NCBI GenBank assembly: GCA_022559845.1
Contig: CM040123.1
Coordinates: 315,995,933-316,059,932, forward strand
Origin: Amorphophallus konjac
Lineage: Eukaryota > Streptophyta > Magnoliopsida > Alismatales > Araceae
Direction: 5' to 3'
Length of the DNA stretch: 64,000 nt
Shown: positions 32,938 to 44,882 of the stretch, one piece after another
Position numbering within the stretch: the first letter of the stretch is position 1
Layout: the number at the start of each line of letters is the position of its first letter
Notes under the pieces: generated by a model
The model's input: the letters and a program-made list of their open reading frames with translations, nothing else
The model's database searches: none
What the model was told of the DNA's origin: nothing
Translations under genes and position numbers: made by a program

Positions 32938-35900
32938 TGTTCGTGACCTTTTTCTTTCTTTCGCGGGTTGATCGACCAACTGACTGACTGGTAGTCAAAT
33001 GATCAATTGACAACGCGGGTGTGCCAGTCACATGAGTGAGGACTTTATGATGCGCTCATTCTGACCCATGTCCGGCGAATGTGAGGTTCGGTCGGGACCA
33101 GCAGTCCGCCATACCGTAAAGGCTATGGCGTTAATTACATCCCCCACGAGGAGGGAACACCTTTGATTAATTGCCGAGATAGCGGGCTGTCGAAGCCGAA
33201 TTAAAAAGTGCTACATGATGATCATGACGAAAGCATGCAGGATGCATACATTTATCATGCAGAAGATGCATAATTCATGGGATTATGGATCCTTGGTACG
33301 TGGCGGAGGACATAGGTCCGAAGACCATCGCCGCACATAGTGAAGACTTCCGACCAGACGTAATCCGGCCTTCCGTCGATGCCATTTAATGTACCTGAGG
33401 ATCTATGCATGCATGCACATATGACATTCATGACTATATTAAGCATGATGATGGAATTCATGGAAGCAAATGGTTATCGACCACAATTATTACTCCCCAT
33501 CGAGAAGAGGGAAGGCAACACAAGTATGATAGCGCGAGCAAAATGCTAACGGACATGGTAATGAAGATATGATAACAATATAGCTCGGGCTCATTTGGCC
33601 CCTCCCTTATTCAATTTTATTACCAAATGTGGTTTATTGACATCAACCCTGAGGGACGAGAACCACTCCGAGGCAAATGAACAATTAAAGCTGCAAAAGG
33701 TCCTAAAACCGACGCGGTCTTGCGATAGGTAGCTTATACGGCGCGATAAAGCGTAGGTATAAATGGTTAATACGGCGCGGCCATATCGCCGGTTAAGACG
33801 GCGCGCAAAAGATTGGGGCGCGCCGGTTTAGGGCGCGCCAGAAAGGTGCAAAGGAAAAAAAATGAATATGAGTCTAACGTTAATCCGGCGCGGGGGGGTA
33901 CCGCGCTGGATTAGGGCGCGCCGGCTAAGGCCGCGCCGTTCAACCCACCTTTTCTATGAATTTTGCAACTATTGAGTTTGTTAAGTTTTTGGTGAGGATT
34001 CTGAAGTTATTTGGGGCCAATTGCTTATTGAATTGAAGTCCAGAACCCCGAGGGATGGTGTGACAAGTCAGTGCGAGGTTCATACTCGAGCACCGAGGTG
34101 ATTGAGTCCAAAATGAGTATCTCGTTATGGTTTATTCATTATTAATCTGTCCAAAATTGGACAGCATCTCCCCTGAACCTGAAGAGTTGTAGGGGAGAAG
34201 CGGGGTCATGTTCACTCATGGAACAAGCCCCTAAACCGCCGGTATGCATGAAGGCAGCCAACAAACCCCATTGGATAGGATACCCCGAGGACTAGCCTGC
34301 TAGGGGCACCAAGATTCCATAAGGGAAAAGACAGAGAGATGAAGCCATTGATGATGGGTGCATCACCCCGAGGACTAGCCTGCAAGGGGTGGACAACCCA
34401 CAATTTGTGACTCATCCCGTAGAGGAACTGTCCATTGGGAGAATGGGACTCCGAGGGCTAGCCTACAAGGAGTACACATCCCCCCGGTCTCGATCGGGTC
34501 TTAATTTGTTGGGGCTGAGTTCGTTGAACCAGGACCCCTATCATTGTCTGCAATGGCTTCGAGGAAGCGCCTACCATCGAGAGATAGAGCCCCCCGGTCG
34601 CCCAACAACTTCAGGAAGCAGCAGGGGAATGTCCCCCTCCCCGGGTGATCGAAACGGCGAGAAACCTCGGAACAGTTTGGATAATCATGATGCACAGATG
34701 CAGTAAATGCATAAACGAGACGGGCTCGTTGCAGGGGCATATGCTCGAACAATTGGGAAGCAACGTCCAGGGGATGGACCCTGTACATGGCGGAGAGACA
34801 CACGCACAGAAGCACGGCTCCATCCTAGGAGAGAGGGAGATGCGAAAACCCTTGAATCGAACATAAAAAATGATCGAAGGAAAAACCCCGGGGAGGGGTG
34901 TTTATGTAGCCCACGATGATTCAGGGCACGCTATAGACCTCGGAGAAATCGGAATTAGAACGACGCAGAGAAGAACTCCGACACACGCATTGACATAGAT
35001 AGAAAGGGGGGAGGCTGAGGATCATTCATTCAATCTATTCATTTGATCATTCACACGCACATATATATTACCATCCCAGAGACGGGAATGGTTTAGCATT
35101 TACATGGTGAGAGTACAGCACCGGCACCATTGCTCGGTCGCCGTTCTACAATAGTGGAGGCAGAGGACATGCATAGCATAACAACAGGGGAAGGAAAAAA
35201 AGAGAAAATCGCATAGAAGGGGGAGGAGAATCGACTCATATCATCGTCGCTCCTCCCCCCCTCGCTTACATTCGATGGGTGGAAGACTCAGAAAAGAAAT
35301 CTGCGAAAAGCAGGAAAAGAACCGGCACCGGCGCCCACCTATTCTGAGAACAGGGTATCGTAGAGGAGGAAGACGACCGGCGAAAGCTCCTCCAAAGAAA
35401 CCCTTCTCTCTTTCGGCTCCCTTTCTTTTCTTTCTTCCCGGAAACCCTATTCTGTCTCCTCTCTCCTCATTCTTCTCGTTCCTCCTTCTTTTTGTTCCTC
35501 CTTCTTTTCGTTCCTCGTTCTTCTCCCCTGAACCTCACCCGTTTATATAACAGGTTGGAGGCGTTGCATCCGGCGTGAGCTTTTGGCGCGTCGGGAGGAG
35601 TCTTCATTAACCTATCGCGCCGGTTTAAGATGCCATCCGATAGAGTGACTTGCGCTCCGTGATGAGGGCGGAAGGTAGGGGATTTAGCGCGCCAGGATCA
35701 GCACTGAAGGTAGGGGGGCGCGCCGGGTTAAGGGCGCTGAAGGTAGGGGGGCGCGCCGGGTTAAGGGCGCGCCGGGCTAGTGCTCTTTACGACCTTCGAG
35801 CCAGTCCATGAGTCCGGGGATGATTCCGGGAGTCACCGTGAGCATTATCTCACCGATGCTTACTGAACCTCGACGAGATATCTTGTCGAAGCTCCCGGGT

Positions 35901-36506
35901 TGGCGTACGGCCATTCTCGAGGTTCCAGATAGCTTTGGGTTGATCATATGGGCCTGCCACTGACACTGCCTTTGGCTCTATAATTCGTGCCACTGGCTCG
36001 GCCTGGCCCGTGCCCGAAGCTCCTTGGAAGGTGAGATAACACCAGGGATAGTTCCGCCCGAGCTGGGCGATCATTCGGCCACTGACGGGCCCATCTTGGC
36101 GGGAAGCCGCACCCGTGCCGGGTGATCGGGGTCTTCTGCCGACAGAGCTTTCGGTCCTCTGTCTCGGAGAGCCAGGGGGAAACTCATTTGTCTTCAGGAG
36201 AGCCTCTTCATGTGGTGGGGGACCACCGGATAGACCATCGTCCTTGGTCGGACAACGGGTGTAGTGTATGCAGCATGACAAAGTCGATGCCGATTCATTG
36301 GGCAGGCTTAGTCGCACTGCCGGTTGGTTGTGGATTCATCTTGGCTCTCCTGAGGTGAAGTCCCCACGTCCATACGGAATGACTCGAGGCTCTGGCAGCT
36401 TGAGAAATCCCCGATGTGTTGATCTTTATCGGCTCCCACGCTCCGGCGGGCCGGGTCATTCGTCCTTATGGCTTGGTCGCCGACGATCATATTTTAGGTG
36501 CCAACA
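32938..36506 (-). repeat. 5' LTR (3569 bp) of Tat element 2 (LTR-B)
   Basis: TG at 32938, CA at 36506. It is colinear with LTR-A and LTR-C but clearly more diverged, so element 2 is an older or separate subfamily member. TATA-like TTATATAAA on the minus strand at 35542-35550. GGCGCG clusters at about 33735-33945 and 35570-35785; the latter includes a direct duplication of about 35 bp (GGGGGGCGCGCCGGGTTAAG). The expected target duplication GGTGG is at 36507-36511; the partner would be left of the window. Confidence 0.9.
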
Positions 36507-36791
36507 GGTGGATGTAGGTCTGCGAGACCAAACCACCTAAAAACCCCTTGTGCAGTGGTTTGATGTTTCTATCTGTTTGCTTCCGCTAGATGATTGCATA
36601 GGGGCGCTCCATGTGTTTGGCTTCTGGTTGAGCAGAAGAGTTAATTAGTTTTCTTAGAGTGTTTTAATTTGTCAAGAGAGCGAAATTCTAGTTGAGCTAT
36701 ATCTTGTTAGAATTCTAGTTGTTAATTGAAAAAATTTTTATAGGCTATATTCATTCACCCCCCCCTCTGAATACTTGCACCGAACCCAACA
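36507..36791 (+). mobile_element. 3' end of a Copia-type LTR (Copia A), host of Tat element 2
   Basis: The segment GGTGGATGTAGGTCTG to CCCCCCCTCTGAATAC resembles the reverse complement of 50540-50885, so it is the end of a related LTR in plus orientation, finishing CCCAACA at 36791. No PBS follows, so this is a 3' (or solo) LTR. The rest lies left of element 2, outside the window. The eight bases 36792-36799 belong to the next host layer. Confidence 0.75.
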
Positions 36792-36799
36792 ATCCCCAT

Positions 36800-39176
36800 T
36801 GATGGGGACATCGCTTGCCCCTCCACATTTTCTGAAGCTCGAACTGATCGTCGGTATACGCCATTATGTTCCTCAAGTGTTTGTGAGTCGAGTCATGTAA
36901 TTTTCTTATTTTTTATTTGAGTCTTAATCATGTGATTTTCCCTTTATTTGAGTCATGTACCTAGGTTAGTAGGTTATCTACCAATGTCCTAAGTCATTGT
37001 GTTGTTTAGATAGGCTATTGGGCCCATCTCATTGGGCTAGGCCCATGGACACCCCCCTTCCCTTCGGTTATTAGTCATTGTGTCTTTTGTTAGGGTCCTT
37101 TGTGAAAAAGTCATGTGCCTATAAATAGGCCACCCCACTCCTCATATGTAACAACTTTTGGATGAATATTGAATAGCATTTCCACCTCCTCTAGTCCCTC
37201 TCATTATCTCTCCATTCTCTCTCCTCCTCTCTCTAAATTTCAAAATTCACTCTCTCTCCTCCCCCTCTCAACCACTTCCAACCCCCACCTACCTCCATTA
37301 ACTCCCCACAACTTCCCACAACCCCTCTTTAATCCTCACCTAGTCCCAAGGAAGTTCCACCACTCCAAGCCCCACCACCCAACTACCACCTACCCTACAC
37401 CATTTCCTAAGCTCCCTTCCTCTCCCCAAGGTTGAAGGGGCTCTTCCCTAAGTCCAAATTCAAATTTCCCTCTCCCTAGGGCTGTGCCCTTCCATCTCCC
37501 CACCTCCTTACCCTAGGTCGAAATTCCCTTCCACCCTATAGCCAAGTTCGCCCCCCACCTCCTCTCTCACTCACCCTCTCTCTAGTGCACACCCACCCCC
37601 ACATCTCCACCTCTAGCTGTTCCAGCCCTCTCTCCCCATCTATCCCTGCCACTCCAGACCCCTTGAAGCCCTAGCCACGTTCTTACCATATTCCCCAGCC
37701 ATCAGCCAACCACCCTCTTGCTTAGTTGCCTCTCTCCTACACCATTTGCCACCACCAAGTTGCAGCTCCATTAGCAGTTCGCAGGCAGCAAGATCGAGTC
37801 CTGGAAGCAGCTTCATCTCCAACACTTCCCCTCATCTTCTGGTGGCATGGCATACACCGTTGAAAAGGTCGTCCAAGGAGCTTTCTAGGCGAGGTGGTTT
37901 CGTTGACATCCGAGGTCGGAGCTGTCCGCAGGAGCCGATCTCCCTCGACTGCGCAGAAGACCCCAGGCAGAGAACCAGAGCGAGAGTGGAAGCTCGGCCA
38001 CGGAGAACCTTTTGGGATTCAGATCAAGTGTTCTTCAGAAACATTCTTCCCTCTCAAGTCCTCTTTCATCCTCAAGAAGCAGAGCTGCATTTGGACATCG
38101 GAATCTCAAGTTACGAATTTTCTACTCCAAGTGGTCAGGTCAGTTTTCAGGAGCCAGAACCGACACCCCTCTACTCATCTGATCGTCCTGGTCTTCTCCG
38201 ACATCTTCCGACTACGCCGTTGGCGCCGACGGAAAGAAGACTCGACCATGGTTCCAACGGTTCAGGTCTCGTCTCAATCAGAGCTTGGTAGTGAGCATGG
38301 AACCCTCTGCAACCAGCCACATTGTTCTGCACCAGATAGAGGCAGAACCAATCAGTCCAGTTCCAGACTCTGCCCCGGCCAGCAACGACTGTACCAAACT
38401 CAACAAAAATTCAGAGATCATCCTTGGTCCGTTGTCAAGCTTTTGGCGCAAGTCTCATCAAGTTCTGAGCTCTATGGAATTTGTGGCGGCATCATCACCG
38501 CACCCCTGTCCAGCCATTCTGAAGATTGGCAGAACCGGCATCAATCCGAACGTCGAGTTTTCTTCATAATTCCCCACACCGCTTGGCCGGCTGAAGGCCC
38601 CTCCCCGCGTGGAGGTAGTTTTGGCTGTAATTCACATAATCCCCACCCCGAGATCCCCCCCCTTGCATGGGGTGTAGTTCATGTCATTATTAAGTCGCAG
38701 GTTTGAAGCTTCAATCGACGCGGCGTGCGGGTGCATACCCTCGCCTCCCCGCTCGCCCCCGTCTCCGGCCGGAGTCGGCGTCTTCACGCCGGCTAGGTGA
38801 GCCTCGGACCCTCTCTTGACTGGTTTAATCACTTGCTTAGCTTAGTATTATTGCTATTACTTCGTCGGACGGAGAGTGAGAGCTCGGCCCAAATTGCTAG
38901 TACCGTGAGTGACCACCGCGGGCAAGTTGAGAGTGAATCCACTTAACCCACACCCTTGGTGTGTTGGCCGCCCATGATTTGAGAATCCTAGGCCCATTTG
39001 GGGTTCTTCCCAAGCTAGCCAACCATTGGAGCCTAAAGGTCCCGCCTCGGACCCTCTCCAACATCGCCTAGTCGCCATCGGGTACTAGTGTGCGCCATAC
39101 GGGTGAGCTCGCTAGTGTGAGTCCGTGGCTCAAACTTGAATGCTTGCAAAATAGGTCCAAGGTTGGTTTTACATCA
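36800..39176 (+). repeat. 5' LTR (2377 bp) of N3
   Basis: TGATGGGGACATCGC start, TTTTACATCA end. TGAGTCA at 36949-36955, TATA box TATAAATA at 37120-37127, pyrimidine-rich tract about 37180-37740, then a GC-rich part with the shared block CGCTTGGCCGGCTGAAGG near 38579. ORFs inside (for example 37894-38706) recur in the 3' LTR only because the LTRs are copies. Confidence 0.94.
37120..37127 (+). promoter_or_regulatory. TATA box in 5' LTR of N3
   Basis: TATAAATA, 171 bp downstream of TGAGTCA; the 3' LTR copy is at 42361-42368. Confidence 0.65.
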
Positions 39177-39178
39177 AG

Positions 39179-39190
39179 TGGTATCAGAGC
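39179..39190 (+). other. Primer-binding site of N3
   Basis: TGGTATCAGAGC two bases after the 5' LTR; initiator Met tRNA type. Confidence 0.95.
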
Positions 39191-39234
39191 AAGTTCACAA
39201 CTTGTCTCTATCAAGTTGGTCCTAGGGCGTGTCT

Positions 39235-41130
39235 ATGCATTTAGAGTCTTCGGTTGCATCTCTTTTGTCCACTAGCATGGCTACTTCATGTAAGTCACAT
39301 CTATCTCACTCGGCCCTCCGCAAAGGTCCGATTGACACCCCTTTGGGCATAGTCCTATTTGAGGACCTTATCTTTAATGGATACCACCCTAGTGCATATT
39401 TAGAGTGGGAGGAAAACATGGACAAATATTTTAAGAGGAATCCAATGACTGAACCCATGAGAATCTACCTTGCCAAGAGTCGACTTGTGTACCATGCCGA
39501 GGATAGGTGGAAGTTCATTGAACAATTTAGGAGGGTTATGAGTCTAGAGCCTATTAACACATGGGAGAACATGAAAGCTGAACTTAGGAAAGTCTACACT
39601 CCCCGACCTCCTCCCTCCTACCCGGGTTACCAAAACTCGAGGGGCACTCCCACTCCTCCAACCCCACCCGTCCAAACCCTTACCACTAGAACCCAAGTGT
39701 CCAAGGCCTCCACCTCCCCACCTAACCCCATGAGGGCTCCCACACCCCAACCAAAACCCCCTTCCCTAACCTACACTAGTCAAGCCCCTTTAGCCCCCAC
39801 TTCCGCCCCAAACGATCCCAAGGGCAAGAGACCCCTAACCGACCCAATTCCCTCCATGATGACCACCACTCATCCAACCCTCACCATTCAAAACCAAGTG
39901 GACACCGTGTCCACCCCTCCACCTAGGCCCATAATGGCCACCACCCCCAAACCCAAAACCCCTCACCAAACCCGTACCCCACAAGCCCCCTTGACCACCA
40001 CCCCAAACCCACCATCGTCCCCAAAAATGGACACATCTCCCAAAACAAATCAACCCCAAACCCCTCACCCAACCCACCTCCCGCTTCCTACACCAATCTT
40101 TCCCCAACCTAGGCCTCCTCTACTTCCCCTTCCTATCCCAACCCAAGTCCATGCTTGTTCACCACCCCGGGTGTGTCATACGCTAGCTATCACCAAACCA
40201 CCCCTCATAGATCCCCCTACTCCATTAGCAATAGAAGTTGCTACCCACACACCTACCCAAGTGGAGAAGGATGTCCATCCGAATCCACCTCCCAACATAG
40301 AGGAAATCCAAAGGCCAAACAACTCACGCACCTTTAGCCTAGCTCCTCTAGAGACACCCATCCTCACCATAGATAAGTCCATACTCCAATGGCTCAAGAA
40401 AGGTCTCACCATTCCTAGTTCACAACCATGCCACCTACCCATGGGATATCAATCCCAAATCATTCCCATTCAGCCACATGTCACTTATCAAACTTCCTAT
40501 TGTGTGGAAGATTTGGGAAACTTAGTGAACTACCTACATTTGCAAATTCACTTGACCAATATGCTAGCCATGAGGCCGTCCATGACTAACACCATTAGCC
40601 TAGCATATCCAACCATTGGCTCCATCACTTCCATCTACACTAATGGCCAAGTTACTAGTGAGATCATCCTCCTTCTTCCCATGGAGGAAGAACCTATCCT
40701 AGTCCACTCCCCAACCATTGAGATCCCAAGTGCTTTGATCGGCCAACCCATTAGCATCCTTGGCCCACTTATTGAGGAGGATGACTCACCATTCGAGGAC
40801 CTTGAGAGCATAGAGTACCCCTACCAAGATGACCCTTACTATGATCCCTATGATCCATTCCAATGGGAGTCAAGGAACCCGTGTGACCCAACCACCTTAA
40901 CCACCACCTACCTTTCCCTACCCCAACCCACCATATTTGATCCAATCCACCCCATCCCAGACCCGGGTTACACCATGAGAGCCATGACTTTGGGTGGTAT
41001 ACACCTAGGGATCGAGGAAGTGCCCCATTTCATGATATCCACCTTGCTAGACCCCTTTGACCCATTCCAATGGAAGTCCAAAAGCCCACACATAGGAGAC
41101 ATACTTGTCACAAGAGTGCATAAGTCTTGA
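39235..41130 (+). CDS. N3 ORF: gag N-terminus fused to Pro/Thr-rich and N-family C-terminal region, truncated by a stop
   Basis: 631 codons from ATG 39235. Residues about 45-125 are a retrotransposon gag segment (YLEWEENMDKYFKRN, later NTWENMKAELRKVY), absent from N1 and N5. A very Pro/Thr-rich linker follows (about 125-340), then the region shared with N1/N5: a WLKKGL block, SYHTT-like and ITSIYTNG motifs, and paired DPFQWE/DPFQWK motifs. The frame stops with TGA at 41128-41130 where N5 has Trp, so a G-to-A nonsense change is likely. No zinc knuckle, protease, RT or integrase core is seen. It would supply at most capsid-like protein. Confidence 0.75.
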   Translation: MHLESSVASLLSTSMATSCKSHLSHSALRKGPIDTPLGIVLFEDLIFNGYHPSAYLEWEENMDKYFKRNPMTEPMRIYLAKSRLVYHAEDRWKFIEQFRRVMSLEPINTWENMKAELRKVYTPRPPPSYPGYQNSRGTPTPPTPPVQTLTTRTQVSKASTSPPNPMRAPTPQPKPPSLTYTSQAPLAPTSAPNDPKGKRPLTDPIPSMMTTTHPTLTIQNQVDTVSTPPPRPIMATTPKPKTPHQTRTPQAPLTTTPNPPSSPKMDTSPKTNQPQTPHPTHLPLPTPIFPQPRPPLLPLPIPTQVHACSPPRVCHTLAITKPPLIDPPTPLAIEVATHTPTQVEKDVHPNPPPNIEEIQRPNNSRTFSLAPLETPILTIDKSILQWLKKGLTIPSSQPCHLPMGYQSQIIPIQPHVTYQTSYCVEDLGNLVNYLHLQIHLTNMLAMRPSMTNTISLAYPTIGSITSIYTNGQVTSEIILLLPMEEEPILVHSPTIEIPSALIGQPISILGPLIEEDDSPFEDLESIEYPYQDDPYYDPYDPFQWESRNPCDPTTLTTTYLSLPQPTIFDPIHPIPDPGYTMRAMTLGGIHLGIEEVPHFMISTLLDPFDPFQWKSKSPHIGDILVTRVHKS

Positions 41131-42040
41131 CATACAACACCACTTGGCATGATTCATAAGTTGGGAACATTCATTCACATCACCCACATGTCGAGTAGGA
41201 AGTATAAGTGGACCGTATTTGGATGTATTGGTCCACCTTCATTCATCATAATCTAAAGCATGTTAGGAGCATTCATGGATGTCCGGGTCCTCCGACATTT
41301 CTTACACTCACTCACAAGAGGGTCACTCTGGATGTCCCCGGCCTCCCTAAGTCTGTCACAGTCTTCATAGCATCAATGCATGATCGAACTACATTTGGCT
41401 GCCCCGGACCACCTTTGCATACCATACATTGTCCACTCACACCGCATCATAAAGCATGGCATATGCATCCAAGCAAATATCAAGCAGCAAGCGGTGAGAT
41501 TCATAATAAGCAAGCAAAAACTCGTGTGCGCCACTTGAAATTCCAAGTTGGTAACTTGACGATGATGACTTTGGAGTGGCTCTACCCTGGGGTCACCTCC
41601 AAATCGAGGGCGCGAGGACTTTGACCTTGCCAAGTTCCGAGTGGCTTTGGCAACCCGGCTTATGGGTTGAACTTCCAAAAGGGTTTTTGGATTCTCCCCA
41701 TTTCTCATGTAGCGGATCCAACACCCACTAAGGGCACCGCGGTGGATCCTAGTGAGTGCCTTGAGCTTACACCTATCCTTGCGAGGGACACCTTCGGAGT
41801 GCCACCACAAATTAGCACGAGAGCCCGACGTGAGCACACGGCAGCAATACTAGGCAAGCAAGACATCATAGCCAGCATGAGGGTGTGTCCGGGCCACTTC
41901 GAAAGGCTGAAGCGCCGTTCCCCGACTATGGTCGCGGGTTGAGTATGGAGATCGTGGATCGCCCAGAATCGTAGTTCGATGTACTACTTCCCTGGTGGAC
42001 CCATACTCGACGGGGTCGAGTTTTCCCCACCCCGGGGGTA
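41131..42040 (+). pseudogene. Decayed continuation of N3 ORF to the 3' LTR
   Basis: Sequence remains homologous to N1/N5: CPGPP-type repeats (about 41270-41420), an integrase-tail remnant (KFQVGNL, about 41540), and the segment before the LTR (CCCCGGGGGTA at the boundary). Several frame changes break it. Confidence 0.75.
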
Positions 42041-44421
42041 TGATGGGGATATCCCTTGCCCCTCCACATTTTTTGAAGCTCGGACTGATCGTCGGTATAC
42101 GCCATTATGTTCCTCAAGTGTTTGTGAGTCGAGTCATGTAATTTTCTTATTTTTTATTTGAGTCTTAATCATGTGATTTTCCCTTTATTTGAGTCATGTA
42201 CCTAGGTTAGTAGGTTATCTACCAATGTCCTAAGTCATTGTGTTGTTTAGATAGGCTATTGGGCCCATCTCATTGGGCTAGGCCCATGGACACCCCCCTT
42301 CCCTTCGGTTATTAGTCATTGTGTCTTTTGTTAGGGTCCTTTGTGAAAAAGTCATGTGCCTATAAATAGGCCGCCCCACTCCTCATATGTAACAACTTTT
42401 GGATGAATATTGAATAGCATTTCCACCTCCTCTAGTCCCTCTCATTATCTCTCCATTCTCTCTCCTCCTCTCTCTAAATTTCAAAATTCACTCTCTCTCC
42501 TCCCCCTCTCAACCACTTCCAACCCCCACCTACCTCCATTAACTCCCCACAACTTCCCACAACCCCTCTTTAATCCTCACCTAGTCCCAAGGAAGTTCCA
42601 CCACTCCAAGCCCCACCACCCAACTACCACCTACCCTACACCATTTCCTAAGCTCCCTTCCTCTCCGCAAGGTTGAAGGGGCTCTTCCCTAAGTCCAAAT
42701 TCGAATTTCCTTCTCCCTAGGGCTGTGCCCTTCCATCTCCCCACCTCCTTAATCACCCTAGGTCGAAATTCCCTTCCTCCCTATAGCCAAGTTCGCCCCC
42801 CACCTCCTCTCTCACTCACCCTCTCTCTAGTGCACACCCACCCCCACATCTCCACCTCTAGCTGTTCCAGCCCCCTCTCCCCATCTATCCCTGCCACTCC
42901 AGACCCCTTGAAGCCCTAGCCACGTTCTTACCATATTCCCCAGCCATCAGCCAACCACCCTCTTGCTTAGTTGCCTCTCTCCTACACCATTTGCCACCAC
43001 CAAGTTGCAGCTCCATTAGCAGTTCGCAGGCAGCAAGATCGAGTCCTGGAAGTAGCTTCATCTCCGACACTTCCCCTCATCTTCTGGTGGCAAGGCATAC
43101 ACCTTTGGAAAGGTCGTCCAAGGAGCTTTCTAGGCGAGGTGGTTTCGTCGACATCCGAGGTCGGAGCTGTCCGCAGGAGCCGATCTCTCTCGACTGCGCA
43201 GAAGACCCCAGGCAGAGAACCAGAGCGAGAGTGGAAGCTCGGCCACGGCGAACATTTTGGGATTCAGATCAAGTGTTCTTCAGAAACATTCTTCCCTCTC
43301 AAGTCCTCTTTCATCCTCAAGAAGCAGAGCTGCATTTGGACATCGGAATCTCAAGTTACGAATTTTCTACTCCAAGTGGTCAGGTCAGTTTTCAGGAGCC
43401 AGAACCGACACCCCTCTACTCATCTGATCGTCCTGGTCTTCTCCGACATCTGCCGATTACGCCGTTGGCGCCGACGGAAAGACGACTCGACCACGGTTCC
43501 AACGGTTCAGGTCTCGTCTCAATCAGAGCTTGGTAGTGAGCGTGGCACCCTCTACAACCAGCCACATTGTTCTGCACCAGACAGAGGCAGAACCAATCAG
43601 TCCGGTTCCAGACTCTGCCCCGGCCAGCAACGACTGTACCAAGCTCAGAAAAAATTCAGAGATCATCCTTGGTTCGTTGGCAAGCTTTTGGCGCAAGTCT
43701 CATCAAGTTCTGAGCTCTGTGGAATTTGTGGCGGCATCATCACCGCACCCCTGTCCAGCCATTCTGAAGATTGGCAGAACCGGCATCAATCCGAACGTCG
43801 AGTTTTCTTCATAATTCCCCACCCCGCTTGGCCGGCTGAAGGCCCCTCCCCGCGTGGAGGTAGTTTTGGCTGTAATTCACATAATCCCCACCCCGAGATC
43901 CCCCCCCTTGCATGGGGTGTAGTTCATGTCATTATTAAGTCGCAGGTTTGAAGCTTCAATCGACGCGGCGTGCGGGTGCATACCCTCGCCTCCCCGCTCG
44001 CCCCCGTCTCCGGCCGGAGTCGGCGTCTTCACGCCGGCTAGGTGAGCCTCGGACCCTCTCTTGACTGGTTTAATCACTTGCTTAGCTTAGTATTATTGCT
44101 ATTGCTTCGTCGGACGGAGAGTGAGAGCTCGGCCCAAATTGCTAGTACCGTGAGTGACCACCGCGGGCAAGTTGAGAGTGAATCCACTTAACCCACACCC
44201 TTGGTGTGTTGGCCGCCCATGATTTGGGAATCCTAGGCCCATTTGGGGTTCTTCCCAAGCTAGCCAACCATTGGAGCCTAAAGGTCCCGCCTCGGACCCT
44301 CTCCAACATCGCCTAGTCGCCATCGGGTACTAGTGTGCGCCATACGGGTGAGCTCGCTAGTGTGAGTCCGCGGCTCAAACTTGAATGCTTGCAAAATAGG
44401 TCCAAGGTTGGTTTTACATCA
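42041..44421 (+). repeat. 3' LTR (2381 bp) of N3
   Basis: TGATGGGGATATCCC start, TTTTACATCA end, then the CCCAT duplication. Only scattered substitutions from the 5' LTR. Confidence 0.94.
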
Positions 44422-44749
44422 CCCATACTTAAAATGACTTTAAAAATCATGGGATGAATAGTGTGCACCCCCTTACTATTCACCTTGTTAATCTGGCACG
44501 CCATTCTTCTTGAACGTAATCTGGCATGCCCCCTGTGCATCCACCTAATCTGGCGCGCCTCCCATGAAGACCCCTTAAACCAGCGCGCCCCCCTTTGCTT
44601 ACTTAAACCGGCGCACCTAAAAAAAAAGCAACATAATTAGATAAATAAAAGAAAAGGCCTGAAACTATTAAATAAAAAAATGAAGATACCTAAATCAATA
44701 AAAAGAAATGAACGAATATAAGCTACCTCTGCCATAATCAAAATTTTGT

Positions 44750-44830
44750 TTCGGGGGCTCCGCCCCCGGAGGCCCCCGCAAGGGGCGCTGCCCCCCTTGA
44801 CCCCCGCGACCTGACCGCGCAGGTCGATCC
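44750..44830 (+). other. GC-rich hairpin cluster
   Basis: GGGGGCTCCGCCCCC is a near-perfect hairpin, followed by GGAGGCCCCCGCAAGGGGCG and further G/C runs able to form several alternative stems. Similar G-run/C-run hairpins occur in some plant LTRs. A structural role in RNA is inferred only. Confidence 0.6.
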
Positions 44831-44882
44831 GCATGCGAGGGCGCACGTTGGCGAGTTCGGGCTCCACACTTAACAATTCACT

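Larger units (their letters stand above)
36800..44421 (+). mobile_element. N3: non-autonomous N-family element with gag-type ORF
   Basis: Complete plus-strand element of 7622 bp: 5' LTR 36800-39176, PBS 39179-39190, ORF from 39235, 3' LTR 42041-44421. Target duplication CCCAT at 36795-36799 and 44422-44426. LTRs are nearly identical (2377 and 2381 bp). It shares internal layout with N1 and N5 but its LTRs form a distinct subfamily. Confidence 0.95.

Noticed and set aside
36507..36791. Unique intergenic host DNA between element 2 and N3
   Set aside because: It matches the reverse complement of 50540-50885 and so belongs to a Copia-type LTR.
37894..38706. 270-codon ORF in N3's 5' LTR (326 codons in the 3' LTR at 42971-43951)
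   Set aside because: Start and length differ between two nearly identical LTRs, overlapping frames of similar length exist, and no domain is visible.
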